From the NCBI RefSeq assembly GCF_000346465.2, contig NC_034014.1, positions 6,640,507 to 6,704,506 on the forward strand: 64,000 nt of DNA, written 5' to 3'. A program made the translations under genes and the position numbers. The stretch comes from Prunus persica (Eukaryota > Streptophyta > Magnoliopsida > Rosales > Rosaceae). Position 1 is the first letter of the stretch. Every line of letters begins with the position of its first letter. Positions 1-9,059 of this stretch are shown here, one piece after another. The notes under the pieces were generated by a model. It did no database searches, was not told the origin of the DNA, and saw only the letters and a list, made by a program, of their open reading frames with translations.

Positions 1-295
1 TCAACTATGGCGTGACCAAAAAAGTGTGCAAATTGATAAAGATGGGTGTTTGTATTTATTTATCAACAGTGTCAGTTGTTTCATCATACGTACCATTTAT
101 GCCCACTGCTTTTAATGTGATGTTTTGCTCATGTCTTCCACCTGTTTGTTCCAACCCAAACCCAAAGGAAAGAAAACCACAACATTATCACTTCATCTTT
201 CTCCAAATTTAACTACACTATACACCTTATTTTGCTTGTTCGGACCAACCCTTTCATTTATTCTAGTAACGCCGCCACTTTTATTTAGTTTACTT
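1..295. other. Intergenic, no feature seen
   Basis: Low-complexity AT-rich plant sequence. The short open frames here have non-ATG starts or biased composition and no recognisable domain, so I see no gene. Confidence 0.5.
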
Positions 296-394
296 CTTTT
301 TTTTTTTGGATACAAGCGATATTAGGAAAGGAAAAATCGAACCTAGGACCTCGAATGCATAGATAAATACTTTTAACCACTTTAGTTACAAGTC
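296..394 (-). mobile_element. tRNA-derived SINE-like element
   Basis: On the minus strand a box A-like segment (about 370-388) is followed by a good box B (GGTTCGA, complement of 338-344). A poly-A tail follows, read as poly-T at 296-307. This order is that of a plant tRNA-derived SINE transcribed by RNA polymerase III. I could not define a clean target-site duplication, so the borders are approximate. Confidence 0.5.
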
Positions 395-1331
395 CCTTAC
401 AGTTTTACCCTTTAAATAAAGAGTGACGCTATTCCCGTCTACCATTCCTATTTTCTTACGTCTCTTGGAAAACTGAGAGACTAATGCTGCAGTCATGGGT
501 GGGTGCCCACCTTCTATGGTAACTCACTTGTTTGAGTGCTGCACATATCTCACAATGGAACACAATATCAAAGAGTATTGAAACACAGCTCCAGCCCTTT
601 TTCACACTTTCCTTTTCAAAATTGTAGGAACCACATTGGACGAATGGATGAACTTCCAACCACTACATTGAATCGCCTACCAATTTCAGTTTAACAAACT
701 TATCAATGGAAAATAAATTTTTCTTTATTTTCCTTTCTTCCTTTTAAAAGCATGTAGGGTTGAACTCGAACCAAAGGTTTATACATGTATGAGTTCTAGG
801 GTTGGGGCTAAGTAAAATGGAAGTGGACGTCGAAGGTGAAGAGGAAGGAAAAAATGCGTGGCTAATAAAAGGTTGAAAAGCTCATGGCTTGTGAGAGGAG
901 AGGACATCAACGAAGAGAATACGTGGCTTATATATTATTCATATAATAATGCCACTCGCTGGTTTTCTTGTTTTACTAATTTCTGCACTGAGGTAATTTC
1001 AATGATCTGTCTTCTGCTTCTTTTTCTTCCCCAAAAGATTCTGTTTCCTTTTCTTCCTCAAGAGATTCTTTTTCTTTTTCTTTTTCTTTTTAGGATGAAT
1101 TGCCTAGAAACTTTCATTTGTCTGTGAACAAGAATTTGAACTTGAACAATGTGTGCAGATAAACAGTCCAAAACAAGAACAATGACATCAAAGCAAGATC
1201 ACAAAACTACAAAAAGGCAAAAAAAAGCCAATCCGGCCACGGAGGAAACCAGATCGAAGATAAACTCAAAAGATATGAACATAAAAATTAAAACAAACCC
1301 CACAGAGAATATTAAACATTAAGCAGAAGTA
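395..1331. other. Intergenic, no gene supported
   Basis: Pyrimidine-rich tracts (about 1015-1095) and AT-rich sequence. Open frames at 456-659 and 858-1127 show no domain or codon signal. The segment lies downstream of the small minus-strand gene. Confidence 0.45.
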
Positions 1332-1651
1332 GGTCCAAAAACATAAATATTTGATTAATTAATAAGCTAAGCGAAGCTAATTAAGCTATGCAGCTTTTGC
1401 AGTACAAGCCAAATAACTGCAACACAGATCATGTAGCACACTAGCTAGATCTTCATCAAACCCGCCTTCCCTGATCTCTTCTCCCACGCTTCCACTGCTT
1501 CTCTCAAAACCCAGTTCTTGATTTGCATGCAGCTCTGCTCTGGCTTGTGATCTCTGCCTTTTCATGGCCTCCCTTCTGCGATCATGATCTGCCATCCTAA
1601 AACAAAACCACCCACAAAAAGAAAAAAGAATAAAAACCAAAAACACATATT

Positions 1652-1697
<46 letters not shown>

Positions 1698-2010
1698 AAA
1701 TATACTCCTTAGAGAAGGTGAGATGATGATGGGTTATCCCTGAAACACACAGAGGAAGGCCAAAGGTGCCGTGGAGGTTTAACATGGATTGCATTTTTTG
1801 TTTTATTTTCTCTGGTTTTTGATGGCTGTGGGGAAAAAATAATTGAGGGAATTTTAGATTGTATGTATGTATCTATTTCTAGTGTTGGTTTTTGGGGATT
1901 TATTTTGGGAAATGAGTTGGTGTAAGCTCTGAAAAGGTAATTAAAGCAAAAGGGGTTGATCTATCTATAGAGAGCAAATCTGACACACTAGGTTATAGGA
2001 CCATGGGAGA
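1332..2010. repeat. Segmental duplication, uninterrupted copy (partner 11739-17866)
   Basis: Near-identical text starts at GGTCCAAAAACATAAATA and runs through the small gene and its upstream region to GGACCATGGGAG. The partner copy is split by two transposons. This copy therefore shows both pre-insertion sites: TTGATTAAT at 1351-1359 and TAA at 1780-1782. Confidence 0.85.
1386..1785 (-). CDS. Small two-exon gene, unknown 96-aa protein (copy 1)
   Basis: I do not recognise the family. Exon 2 (1596-1386) encodes 69 residues from [11 protein letters not shown] to CTAKAA: a basic start ([14 protein letters not shown]), an acidic middle and a Cys-rich tail ([11 protein letters not shown]). It is preceded by a good acceptor (TTTTAG). 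A possible exon 1 (1785-1706) ends at a GTATAT donor. Joining them keeps frame (split GAG codon) and gives 96 residues from an ATG at 1785. The intron holds an AG/CT microsatellite (about 1655-1694). A TATA-like CTATAGATA lies near 1960-1970 on the minus strand. A diverged copy at 13375-13782 keeps the coding frame and both splice sites, which supports a real gene. The alternative is that only the 69-residue exon is coding and the upstream exon is leader. Confidence 0.5.
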
Positions 2011-2497
2011 GATGCATACTGTGAAAGCTTGCCACATGTTAAGGGAAAGGACATGGGCTCTCATTTCTTGCTGTCTGATTACAAGGCAATAAGATTTGCT
2101 TCATGCATTTGGGTCTAAACCAAGCCCAACTTGTATGTCAAGTCAAGTCCAGTAAGTGTGTTTCTAAGCCTAAAAGCCCAGATGGTGATGATGCCAAAAA
2201 ATTTATAACTGAAAAGTAACGGTGAGTTTAGTTTGCAACTTCGTTAGACAAATTTTAGAGAGAAATGGAAAAAATACAACTTTAACCATGCTCCCTGTCT
2301 ACCTTCTAAAATATGGAGACTTCTAGGAGCTCCTAAATCTGAGAAGAGAGAGATGGACCAATTAAAAAATAGATATATCATTTATGACTTCATAAATTAG
2401 AGAGTATGATTGAAGTTAAAATTTTATAGAGAGCTCCTAAAATAGTTTTTTTTAGTATATATTTTTAGCTAAATTTTAACTATAATTGTAGATGCCC
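2011..2497. other. Intergenic, nothing recognised
   Basis: AT-rich spacer upstream of the small gene. No long frame, RNA gene or clear repeat boundary seen. Confidence 0.45.
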
Positions 2498-2500
2498 TTA

Positions 2501-2865
2501 CGGTGCGTTTGGATGAGGGAAATAAACTTGAGATTTTGACAAAACTCAGAATTTCTAAATTGACATGAACCAATTCTTGTGTTTGGATAAATAAAAAAAT
2601 ATAGAAATTCAGAAATTCCGCATGGGAAAAAACAGGTCATAAATCCCAACTTTAAATTCTATCTAAAAGTCGTTATTTCTAAAATTCTAAAAGAGATTGA
2701 GTTTTTAAAAAATATAACTTTACACATAAAGGTTAAATTCCGTATTTTAAATCCGTCACCCAAACAAAAAACTTTACAAATTCTAGAACATTAATTTCCG
2801 TCATTTTAAATTCCGTCATTTATGAAATCTTTTGTACTTTTAAATTTTCTCATTCAAACGCACTG
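2501..2865. mobile_element. Tourist/Harbinger-type MITE
   Basis: The 365-bp segment has inverted ends (CGGTGCGTTTGGATGAG left; CAGTGCGTTTGAATGAG as the complement of the right) and a 3-bp TTA duplication (2498-2500 and 2866-2868). The interior is AT-rich and non-coding. TTA/TAA target duplications with short TIRs are typical of PIF/Harbinger MITEs. Confidence 0.7.
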
Positions 2866-3150
2866 TTAAGGATCCATTTGGTTCACGGAATGATTTTCTT
2901 AATTGAGTCCCCACTCCTAGAGGATGAGAATAAATGATTTTAATTCCCTGGAAATGCTTGAAAATAGTAACCATGAAATAGACTTTATTCTAATTTTAAT
3001 ATTTGGTTTGTACAATAATTGAAATTAAATTATTATTTTTTCTTACTTTTCCATTAGTACCCTTACCTGGTCATGGTGTTTTTGAACAGCCTTATTGATC
3101 TGTAGATGCTTTTTGAATTAATTGCATGCCTTGTAGTCTGTCCCTGTGGC

Positions 3151-3879
3151 CACTGGCGGACCCAAAAAATTTTCAACGAAGGGGTAATTTTTAAAACGCT
3201 AAAAGCTTAAAAAAAAAAAAAAAAATTCCCCCAAAAAGATAGACAACCAAATACCTTAGAATTTCCTATCCAAAAAAAAAAACCCTTAGAATTTAAACAA
3301 TACTAATCTCATTTGTAATTCATAGGAAAAAAAAATAGAACATTGCAATTAAGTTACAATTGTTCACCGCGAGCTTTCATATCATGAAAAAAATGACAAT
3401 ATTTTATACAAACTTGGTTTCTTTTTTTTTAAAATAATGCAATTTTATACATACTTGATCGATATTAACATTGCAGACTTTATAGATAATTAATATTGCA
3501 GCCTTACAAATTTATGCAAGGATAATCCTTATTTAAGGCCCAATTTGTTTTTCATCCAATGACCCAATTGATTTATCATATACTAAAAAGCATGTAGGAA
3601 GGAATTGCAGTCGCGCTCACATGTTTATTCCTTTTTTTTTTTTTTGGGCCTTGTAGAACATGACGTCGTTTTGCTCAGAACTTTAAAAACGAAAGGATAG
3701 TAGCTGTGATACGCACGTAGCAAAAGAAAGGAACCCAGCAAGTTTGCTTAAGCTTTTTTTCAAACAGTTGGAGTGTAACAGCCGCCAGAGCAGAGGTGCA
3801 ACTCCAACAGCTTTAATGGAGATTTCTGACGACCGGAGGTGTAGGTGCACCTCCTTGCGCTTGCACAGGTCCGCCAGTG
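3151..3879. mobile_element. Non-autonomous hAT element with perfect 8-bp TSD
   Basis: The termini are CACTGGCGGACC and its inverted complement GGTCCGCCAGTG. They are flanked by identical 8-bp CCTGTGGC at 3143-3150 and 3880-3887. An 8-bp TSD is diagnostic of hAT elements. The 729-bp interior is non-coding with A/T runs, so it needs a transposase in trans. The perfect TSD suggests fairly recent insertion. Confidence 0.85.
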
Positions 3880-3930
3880 CCTGTGGCTGTGTTCGTTAAT
3901 GGTTAATTGTCTTTCTGTGATAAAATTTAC

Positions 3931-4139
3931 TTTAAAAAAAGAAAAATTTGCATAAATATCATCTGAATTTTTAGGCATGTGCACAAGTACCATCTTATCT
4001 TTTTATTTTTATTTTAACCACCTGAATTTTGAAAGTGTTGCAATTCATCATCTATGTCTAACTCCGTTAAAGTATCCGTTAAGTGTAAGGGTATTTATGT
4101 CAATTCACTATAACTAAAATTAATTATAAAAAAACTGAA

Positions 4140-4184
<45 letters not shown>

Positions 4185-4570
4185 GCCTTATCATTAACCC
4201 ATCGTCTACATCAGTAGCATTCAACGGGTCTACATTGTCCATGTCCCCAAATTTAATTTGGAACTCATCACTTGCATAGCAGCCAAGAATAAGTTCTTGG
4301 TAGTTGGCACGTTGTATCAAACTGCACTACCCCCCGTTTTTTAATTTCCTTGATTGTGCCCAATTTCACTACTTTTGGTGTGAAGTTGCCTATTTAGATC
4401 CCTCAATATAAGCGACGATTGTATGAAGGGGATTGTGCATCATACATAGATGATAAATTGCAACACTTTATAAAGTTCAGGTGGTTAAAAATAAAAAATA
4501 AAAATTTATGTGATAATAGCACACATGTCTAAAAGTTCAGATAATATTTATGTAAATTTTCCTTTAAAAA
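3931..4570. mobile_element. Inverted-repeat element with about 120-bp arms
   Basis: The left arm (about 3931-4055) and right arm (about 4445-4570) are imperfect inverted copies, including TAACCACCTGAA and GTGTTGCAATT motifs in opposite orientation. Long arms of this kind suggest a MULE-like or fold-back MITE. The middle holds an (AG)n microsatellite at about 4143-4182. I could not establish a clear 9-bp TSD. Confidence 0.6.
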
Positions 4571-4649
4571 AAATTTTTAGTGCTGTGAAAAGCTTTTGAA
4601 GATTGAAGATGAAGTTTGAATACCCAAAAGTTAAAAAGAGAAACATTAG

Positions 4650-4722
4650 CGCCCACCGTGGGGCTCGAACCCACGACCACAAGGTTAAGAGCCTTGCGCT
4701 CTACCAACTGAGCTAGACGGGC
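4650..4722 (-). tRNA. tRNA-Lys (anticodon CUU)
   Basis: The complement reads as a 73-nt tRNA starting GCCCGTCTAGCTCAG. The D-arm, anticodon stem-loop (CAAGG/CTCTTAA/CCTTG), T-arm (GTTCGAGCC inside a GTGGG/CCCAC stem) and acceptor stem all pair, with discriminator G. The anticodon is CUU at 4689-4687, so it decodes AAG lysine codons. Internal box A and box B are both intact and there is no intron. It looks functional and stands alone between two TEs. Confidence 0.95.
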
Positions 4723-4928
4723 AACTTGTTATATCGTGGACACTTATGGTTATTAGAAGGCCATTGCCATATCGTAGAAGGAAAATATTTTATAATATGA
4801 AAAAAAAAGAGGGTAAATGATTCAGTCGTTAGCCTGAAAATTGAAATGGAAGAAATAATAGGATAGTGCAGCAATTTGCTTTTGTTTTTGAGAATAGACA
4901 TTGGAATTATCCCGGAAAAGGAGCTAAT

Positions 4929-5107
4929 TGTTGTAAATATTAAGGTGGAGCCCACCTCCAATGATAGGAGCTTAGTCTATATAAGGGCTCACCCTTCTAT
5001 TTGTAAGATACACAATGAGATTAAGAAAACATTCAATGAGAAACCAGATTTCTATTCCCTTCTCTCTCTCTCTCAATTTCCTCTCCAATTCAGATAGATT
5101 TATAACA
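4929..5107 (+). repeat. 5' LTR of the copia-like element
   Basis: 179 bp, TG...CA, nearly identical to 11493-11669. It contains a TATATAAGG promoter-like element near 4979 and ends TATAACA directly before the primer-binding site. Confidence 0.92.
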
Positions 5108-5121
5108 CGTTATCAGCACGA
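5108..5121 (+). promoter_or_regulatory. Primer-binding site, apparent half-tRNA-Ile type
   Basis: CGTTATCAGCACGA follows the LTR with no gap. It is not complementary to a tRNA 3' end. From memory of plant tRNA-Ile(AAU), it is complementary to anticodon-stem positions around 27-40, the only mismatch being at A34, which is inosine in mature tRNA. Internal half-tRNA priming is established for Drosophila copia with initiator tRNA-Met. The tRNA-Ile assignment is my inference. Confidence 0.6.
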
Positions 5122-5245
5122 ATTCGCTTTCAAAAATACCAGCTGAATTCTCTGATTTTTCTCTCTGCTTCTGGTTTCTTCTCTCTGTTTCTTCTTTGTT
5201 TTGTATCTCAGAGGCACAACAGAGTCGGTCAGTCAAGAAGACAAT

Positions 5246-5677
5246 TCATAAAACCCATTTCCTTGATTTCACGTTCATTCTCGGCAAGTGCATCCACCGG
5301 CGTTGATTGGGATCAAAGGCTTCCCATTCAAGTAGGTGGCAAGAAAAATAAATCCAGTGCTCAATCACATCATTCTGCCTCCTCAGTTTATAGAGCTCCC
5401 CAGTCCTAACTAATGAGCGGAAGCTCTTGTTCAAACAGGCAATCAGTCCATAAGCGGACCTGGAGCACCGAATCAGGCAGCTGATCGAGTTGTCCCGACC
5501 AATCCGATGTATAAGGGAATCTGAATCCGAAGGAACCCCAGCTTGTTGCTGGTCCTCGGATTGCTCAGATGAAGACTGGGTCGTCCCCAGCTTGTTGCTG
5601 GTCCTCGGATTGCTCAGATGAAGACTGGGTCGTCTCCACCATCTCACAACAATTCCTTTCTCGACGCACTTGGTCAT
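5246..5677 (-). pseudogene. Captured F-box/kelch (SKIP11-like) fragment, antisense inside LTR element
   Basis: The minus-strand frame encodes SDSLIHRIGRDNSISCLIRC, then a segment with SFRSLVRTGELYKLRRQN, VIEHWIYFSC and LLEWEAFDPNQRRWMHLP. This is the F-box region and start of the kelch part of plant F-box/kelch proteins of the SKIP11/At1g74510 type, which are SCF E3 ligase substrate adaptors. Upstream residues include EDQQQAG, also typical of these proteins. Only about 90 of some 450 residues remain and the kelch propeller is missing, so it cannot work as an adaptor. A 48-bp unit around 5536-5632 is tandemly duplicated and adds a second SSSEQSEDQQQAG. It lies antisense to the retroelement, so element transcripts would be antisense to the donor gene. 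Confidence 0.8.
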
Positions 5678-5759
5678 CTTCCTGGTGATATCGTCGAATT
5701 GCGAGTGGGAGACAAAGTCCGATGGCGAGCCTATGGCGAGCCGCGACGGGCCAGACGAA

Positions 5760-6125
5760 GAAGCCCAATGACTACGACGGAGTGGAGTTCACCGTAGCCA
5801 CCACCACCACCGTAGCCGCTGCCTGTACGTCCTTCATCAGAATAACCACCAGACTGAGGGTAGTCTGAGGTTTCAATGGGTCTGTCTTCATCCTTGTGGT
5901 AGTAGAAGAGGCCGTGGTGCTGCTGCTGGTGTTTTTGCCCTGGTAAAGAAATTCCAGCTGTTCCACCTCCAAGGGAGCTACAGACCCAAATGAGCGAGCT
6001 CTCTGCAAGGCTATGTCAAAAGCTTTGATGATGTAGTGGATGACTGTACCAATCACTTCACAAAAGCAGAGAATATGCTGTCGTTTGAAAATAAGGGAAT
6101 GTTGGCACGCTGTGTCTGCACCAAA
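5760..6125. other. Exon-like captured sequence of unknown origin
   Basis: On the minus strand one frame reads a Gly-rich segment (SGYGGGGGYG preceded by SDYPQSGGYSDEG). On the plus strand about 6008-6090 reads GYVKSFDDVVDDC then NHFTKAENMLSFENK without stops. Both look like coding sequence, but I cannot name the donor. It continues from the F-box/kelch fragment, so more than one host gene may have been acquired. Confidence 0.35.
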
Positions 6126-6359
6126 CAAAACCCACCGAAAGAAAGCAAAATTAAAAAAAAAAAAAAAAGGATCACTCAGCAAGGGCATAAGCGAAAGAAT
6201 AAGCGATAAGATCTCTGCTCCCTTATCTTCCCTATTATTTCCTATTATATTTATCTGCTTTTCTTTTACTAACCTTTAACAAAAATAGACCCTTGGTAAT
6301 ACTAAACATATTATCAGTGGGAGACCGTTACTAAAACTAACATTTTTCTTATTTTATTC

Positions 6360-6820
6360 GGTGGTGGTTTTAACCCCATATTTATTTTATTTACTGTATG
6401 GTGTAGGTTTATTACCCATACAATAGTATTTATTTAAAAGGGTGGTGCGGGTTTATCGTCCACGCCTTTGCTTTTATTTAAATGTATGGAGCAGAATTAG
6501 TGCCCATACAAGCACGTTTACTTTATCGCAAATTTACTTTTACTTAAAGTATTATTTATGGTATGGTGTAGGTTTATTACCAATACGGCAATATTTATTT
6601 AAAGGGTGGTGCGGGTTTATCGTCCACGCCTTTGCTTTTATTTAAATGTATGGAGCAGAATTAGTGCCCATACAAGCACGTTTACTTTACCGCACATTTA
6701 ATTTTATTTAAGGTATGGTGCGGGATTAACGTCCATACAGCAAGCAATTTAATTTATGAATTTATTTTACCGCATATTTACATTTATTTAAAGTATGGTG
6801 CGGGTTTATCGTCCATACCA
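6360..6820 (+). repeat. Array of short hairpin units, partly in 164-bp tandem copies
   Basis: At least eight units have the form (G)TATGG-(12-14 nt)-CCATAC or GGTGG...CCACG, each a perfect 5-7 bp stem. Clear cases are 6713-6738 and 6793-6818. The unit beginning GGTGGTGCGGGTTTATCG occurs at 6441 and again at 6605, giving a 164-bp tandem copy. The loops share GCGGGTTTATCGT or AGGTTTATTAC. This is internal non-coding sequence of the LTR element. Confidence 0.8.
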
Positions 6821-6884
6821 GTAATTTATTTATCCGTAATTTATTTTATGGATTAATTGTGCTGTATGATGAGTTTTTTATAGT

Positions 6885-7460
6885 ATGCAGATCAGGACCA
6901 GAAGTTCCTTGATCCTCATCATACAATTACATCAGGACTTGAAGATCCTTGATGATGATATTAATATGAGAGCTGGCAGTCTCTCCGGTACTATATTTGT
7001 AAACATGTGATCGGACTTAAGGGTCCTTGATCCCTGACATATAAATAAGGACCTAGAGTTCCTTAATGATATAACAGTACCGTATTGGTTCATAGTGCCG
7101 TACACATTGATGATAACTGTACTGGCAGATGAATAGATACGTATTCATGACTTGATGAATAGTACTATTCATATGAAGTGACGTATGCATAAATATGAAC
7201 CATTTTGGGTAAACCGTCACTATATAAAAAAGGGAACCTGCAGTTCCTTAAACTCATGGATGAGCAATTAAATGAGATGCCAGAAGTTCCTCAAAATATG
7301 GACAATTATGTAAGGGCTTGAAGTCCCGAAATGTGTACAGAAAATTGTAAAAATGTCCATACCATGAGAATATGTGGCTTTGGCCTGAAGTTCAAAATTT
7401 AACAGTGTTGAGAACCTGAAGTTCCAACAATTAAATGGACAACCCTTGAGGTATTATTGT
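6885..7460 (+). repeat. Dispersed GGACCTGAAGTTCCTT-type motif
   Basis: Roughly ten degenerate copies of a 15-20 nt motif (for example AGAAGTTCCTTGATCC near 6900, GGACTTGAAGATCCTTGATG near 6935, CTAGAGTTCCTTAATG near 7052, ACCTGCAGTTCCTTAAA near 7234). They occur every 35-200 bp. Many are imperfect GGA...TCC palindromes. Function unknown. Confidence 0.6.
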
Positions 7461-8036
7461 AAATTGTGGTATGCCACATATTTCTTTGGTATAAGAAGAT
7501 GATGAATTTAAAGTTCGATTTTGTTATAATCGACACCTCAAGGAAGAAATATATTTTGTGAATTCCGGTTGTTAAGAATACACCGCGAAATGAATAATAT
7601 TAATATAAACCTCAAATAATGAATTGAGGCTCCCCACATATTTTGTTATATCTGGGCCGGAAGCCCATGGATCCAAATATATGAGAGATCCTGAACTTGA
7701 AGTTGTGGGTACATAGTAGTTAATGCTCTTCACTACTATATTGCGATATTATCATGGCTTTTACTCAATTCATATTTCATGTCCATTTGAAAAGGGCAAA
7801 TAAATTCTGAGTTTGTGCCCAGGCCAAAGGCTCCGGGCTACCATGCAATTTGGGAGAGACAATGTGGTTATTTGAACCTATAAGGCACAAGGTTCCAAAC
7901 CGTCATTTTGAAAAGACGTAAAAACCACAGGTGCAAGTTTAAGAATGTGCGCAATTATTATTACAGGAACATACAACAGATAGATTTTTTCCACCTGCAA
8001 TGAAGGTGCAGGCCCTGTAAAATCTATAAAATTACA

Positions 8037-8588
8037 TTATGTTCTGGAAGCCTCTGAAGGAAGAGGACGGCGCCTCTTAAGCTTGGCCATGAGCTTCTCG
8101 TGGTCTCCCAAAATTCTTTCATTGGAGACCTGCAGCATGTCTAGCCTTCTCAGTGTATCAACGGAGTACGAACTCACCAGTTTCAACAAGAAATTATTCT
8201 CTCCTTTAAGTTTCTCAACCTCCTGTTGAGACTCATGAAGCATTCTTTGAAGAGACGAATTTTCAGTTGTCAGCTTCTCAACCTCGTTTGCTCTAGCACG
8301 CAAACGATCAGCCATGTTAGAAACAGAAGCAGCACTCTGAATGCTAAAAGCCATTGAGTCATCAATAGCCTCTTCCTCAGACCTCCCTGTTAACAGCATT
8401 TCATCCATTGGAGTAATGAAATTTCTAGCTACTATGACAGCAGTAGCATCACTCATCATCACAGAATCATTAACTGTGAGATGGCGATTTTGGAATACAA
8501 AGGATGGACGCCAAACTTGGGCATCATTGGTAGTTGTGGGAGCATCATTTAAATTGAAATAATTTGGGCAGGAAGAAGAGGAAGCCAT
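8037..8588 (-). CDS. Intact antisense ORF of the LTR element, 183-aa coiled-coil protein
   Basis: The frame runs from ATG at 8588 to a stop at 8037, opposite to the retroelement. Residues about 25-90 (VWRPSFVFQNRHLTVNDSVM, DATAVIVARN, MAFSIQSAASVSNMADRL) resemble uncharacterised proteins commonly predicted in plant LTR elements. Residues about 93-170 form a Leu/Glu-rich coiled coil (RARANEVEKLTTENSSLQ onward), and the tail is basic (KLKRRR). A TATA-like CTATAGATATGG lies about 105 bp upstream on the minus strand (near 8693-8704). Antisense extra ORFs are established in plant LTR elements such as Grande and Retand. Its preservation in an element that has lost gag-pol suggests selection or recency. 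Biochemical role unknown. Confidence 0.65.
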   Translation of the reverse strand: MASSSSCPNYFNLNDAPTTTNDAQVWRPSFVFQNRHLTVNDSVMMSDATAVIVARNFITPMDEMLLTGRSEEEAIDDSMAFSIQSAASVSNMADRLRARANEVEKLTTENSSLQRMLHESQQEVEKLKGENNFLLKLVSSYSVDTLRRLDMLQVSNERILGDHEKLMAKLKRRRPLPSEASRT

Positions 8589-9059
8589 TTTTAAGAAGGT
8601 TTCGAAGAAAGTCTTAGGAAAACTAAAGTTTCAGAAAATGAAGAAATTTGAGTTGAAACGCAGTTGCTCCAATCAAGTTTTGCAAAGGCCATATCTATAG
8701 GAGGAAATATGGCTACTGTTTTTCAGGACCCCAATATCTTCTCGAATCCCCATATTATCTTTTTCTTTCCCAGAGTCCAAAACTTCACGTGGCCTCTAAT
8801 AATGCCTGTCGGCACTTTCGGCGTTTTCAAGTATTATTTTCAAAGCCGATCTTGCTTTACGGATTTCACGGAGCTACTTTTTCAAAAGCATCCCGAGAAT
8901 CTCGCAATTTTCCTATGGTTAACTTAAAATTCACCGGTTCTACCTATTCATTGTATTTGTGTATAAATGTGTTACTAACGAAATTTTCTTTGCAGAAGAC
9001 ATCCAGTTTACTCCATACCTAGTGATGCGATATCTACTTGTTTTTCTTATCAGTAAGCA

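Noticed and set aside
456..659. 67-codon minus-strand frame
   Set aside because: No start context, domain or conserved copy; within expectation for random frames.
4120..4320. 66-codon minus-strand frame with a poly-(LS) end
   Set aside because: The Leu-Ser run is translation of an (AG)n microsatellite inside an inverted-repeat element; no gene evidence.
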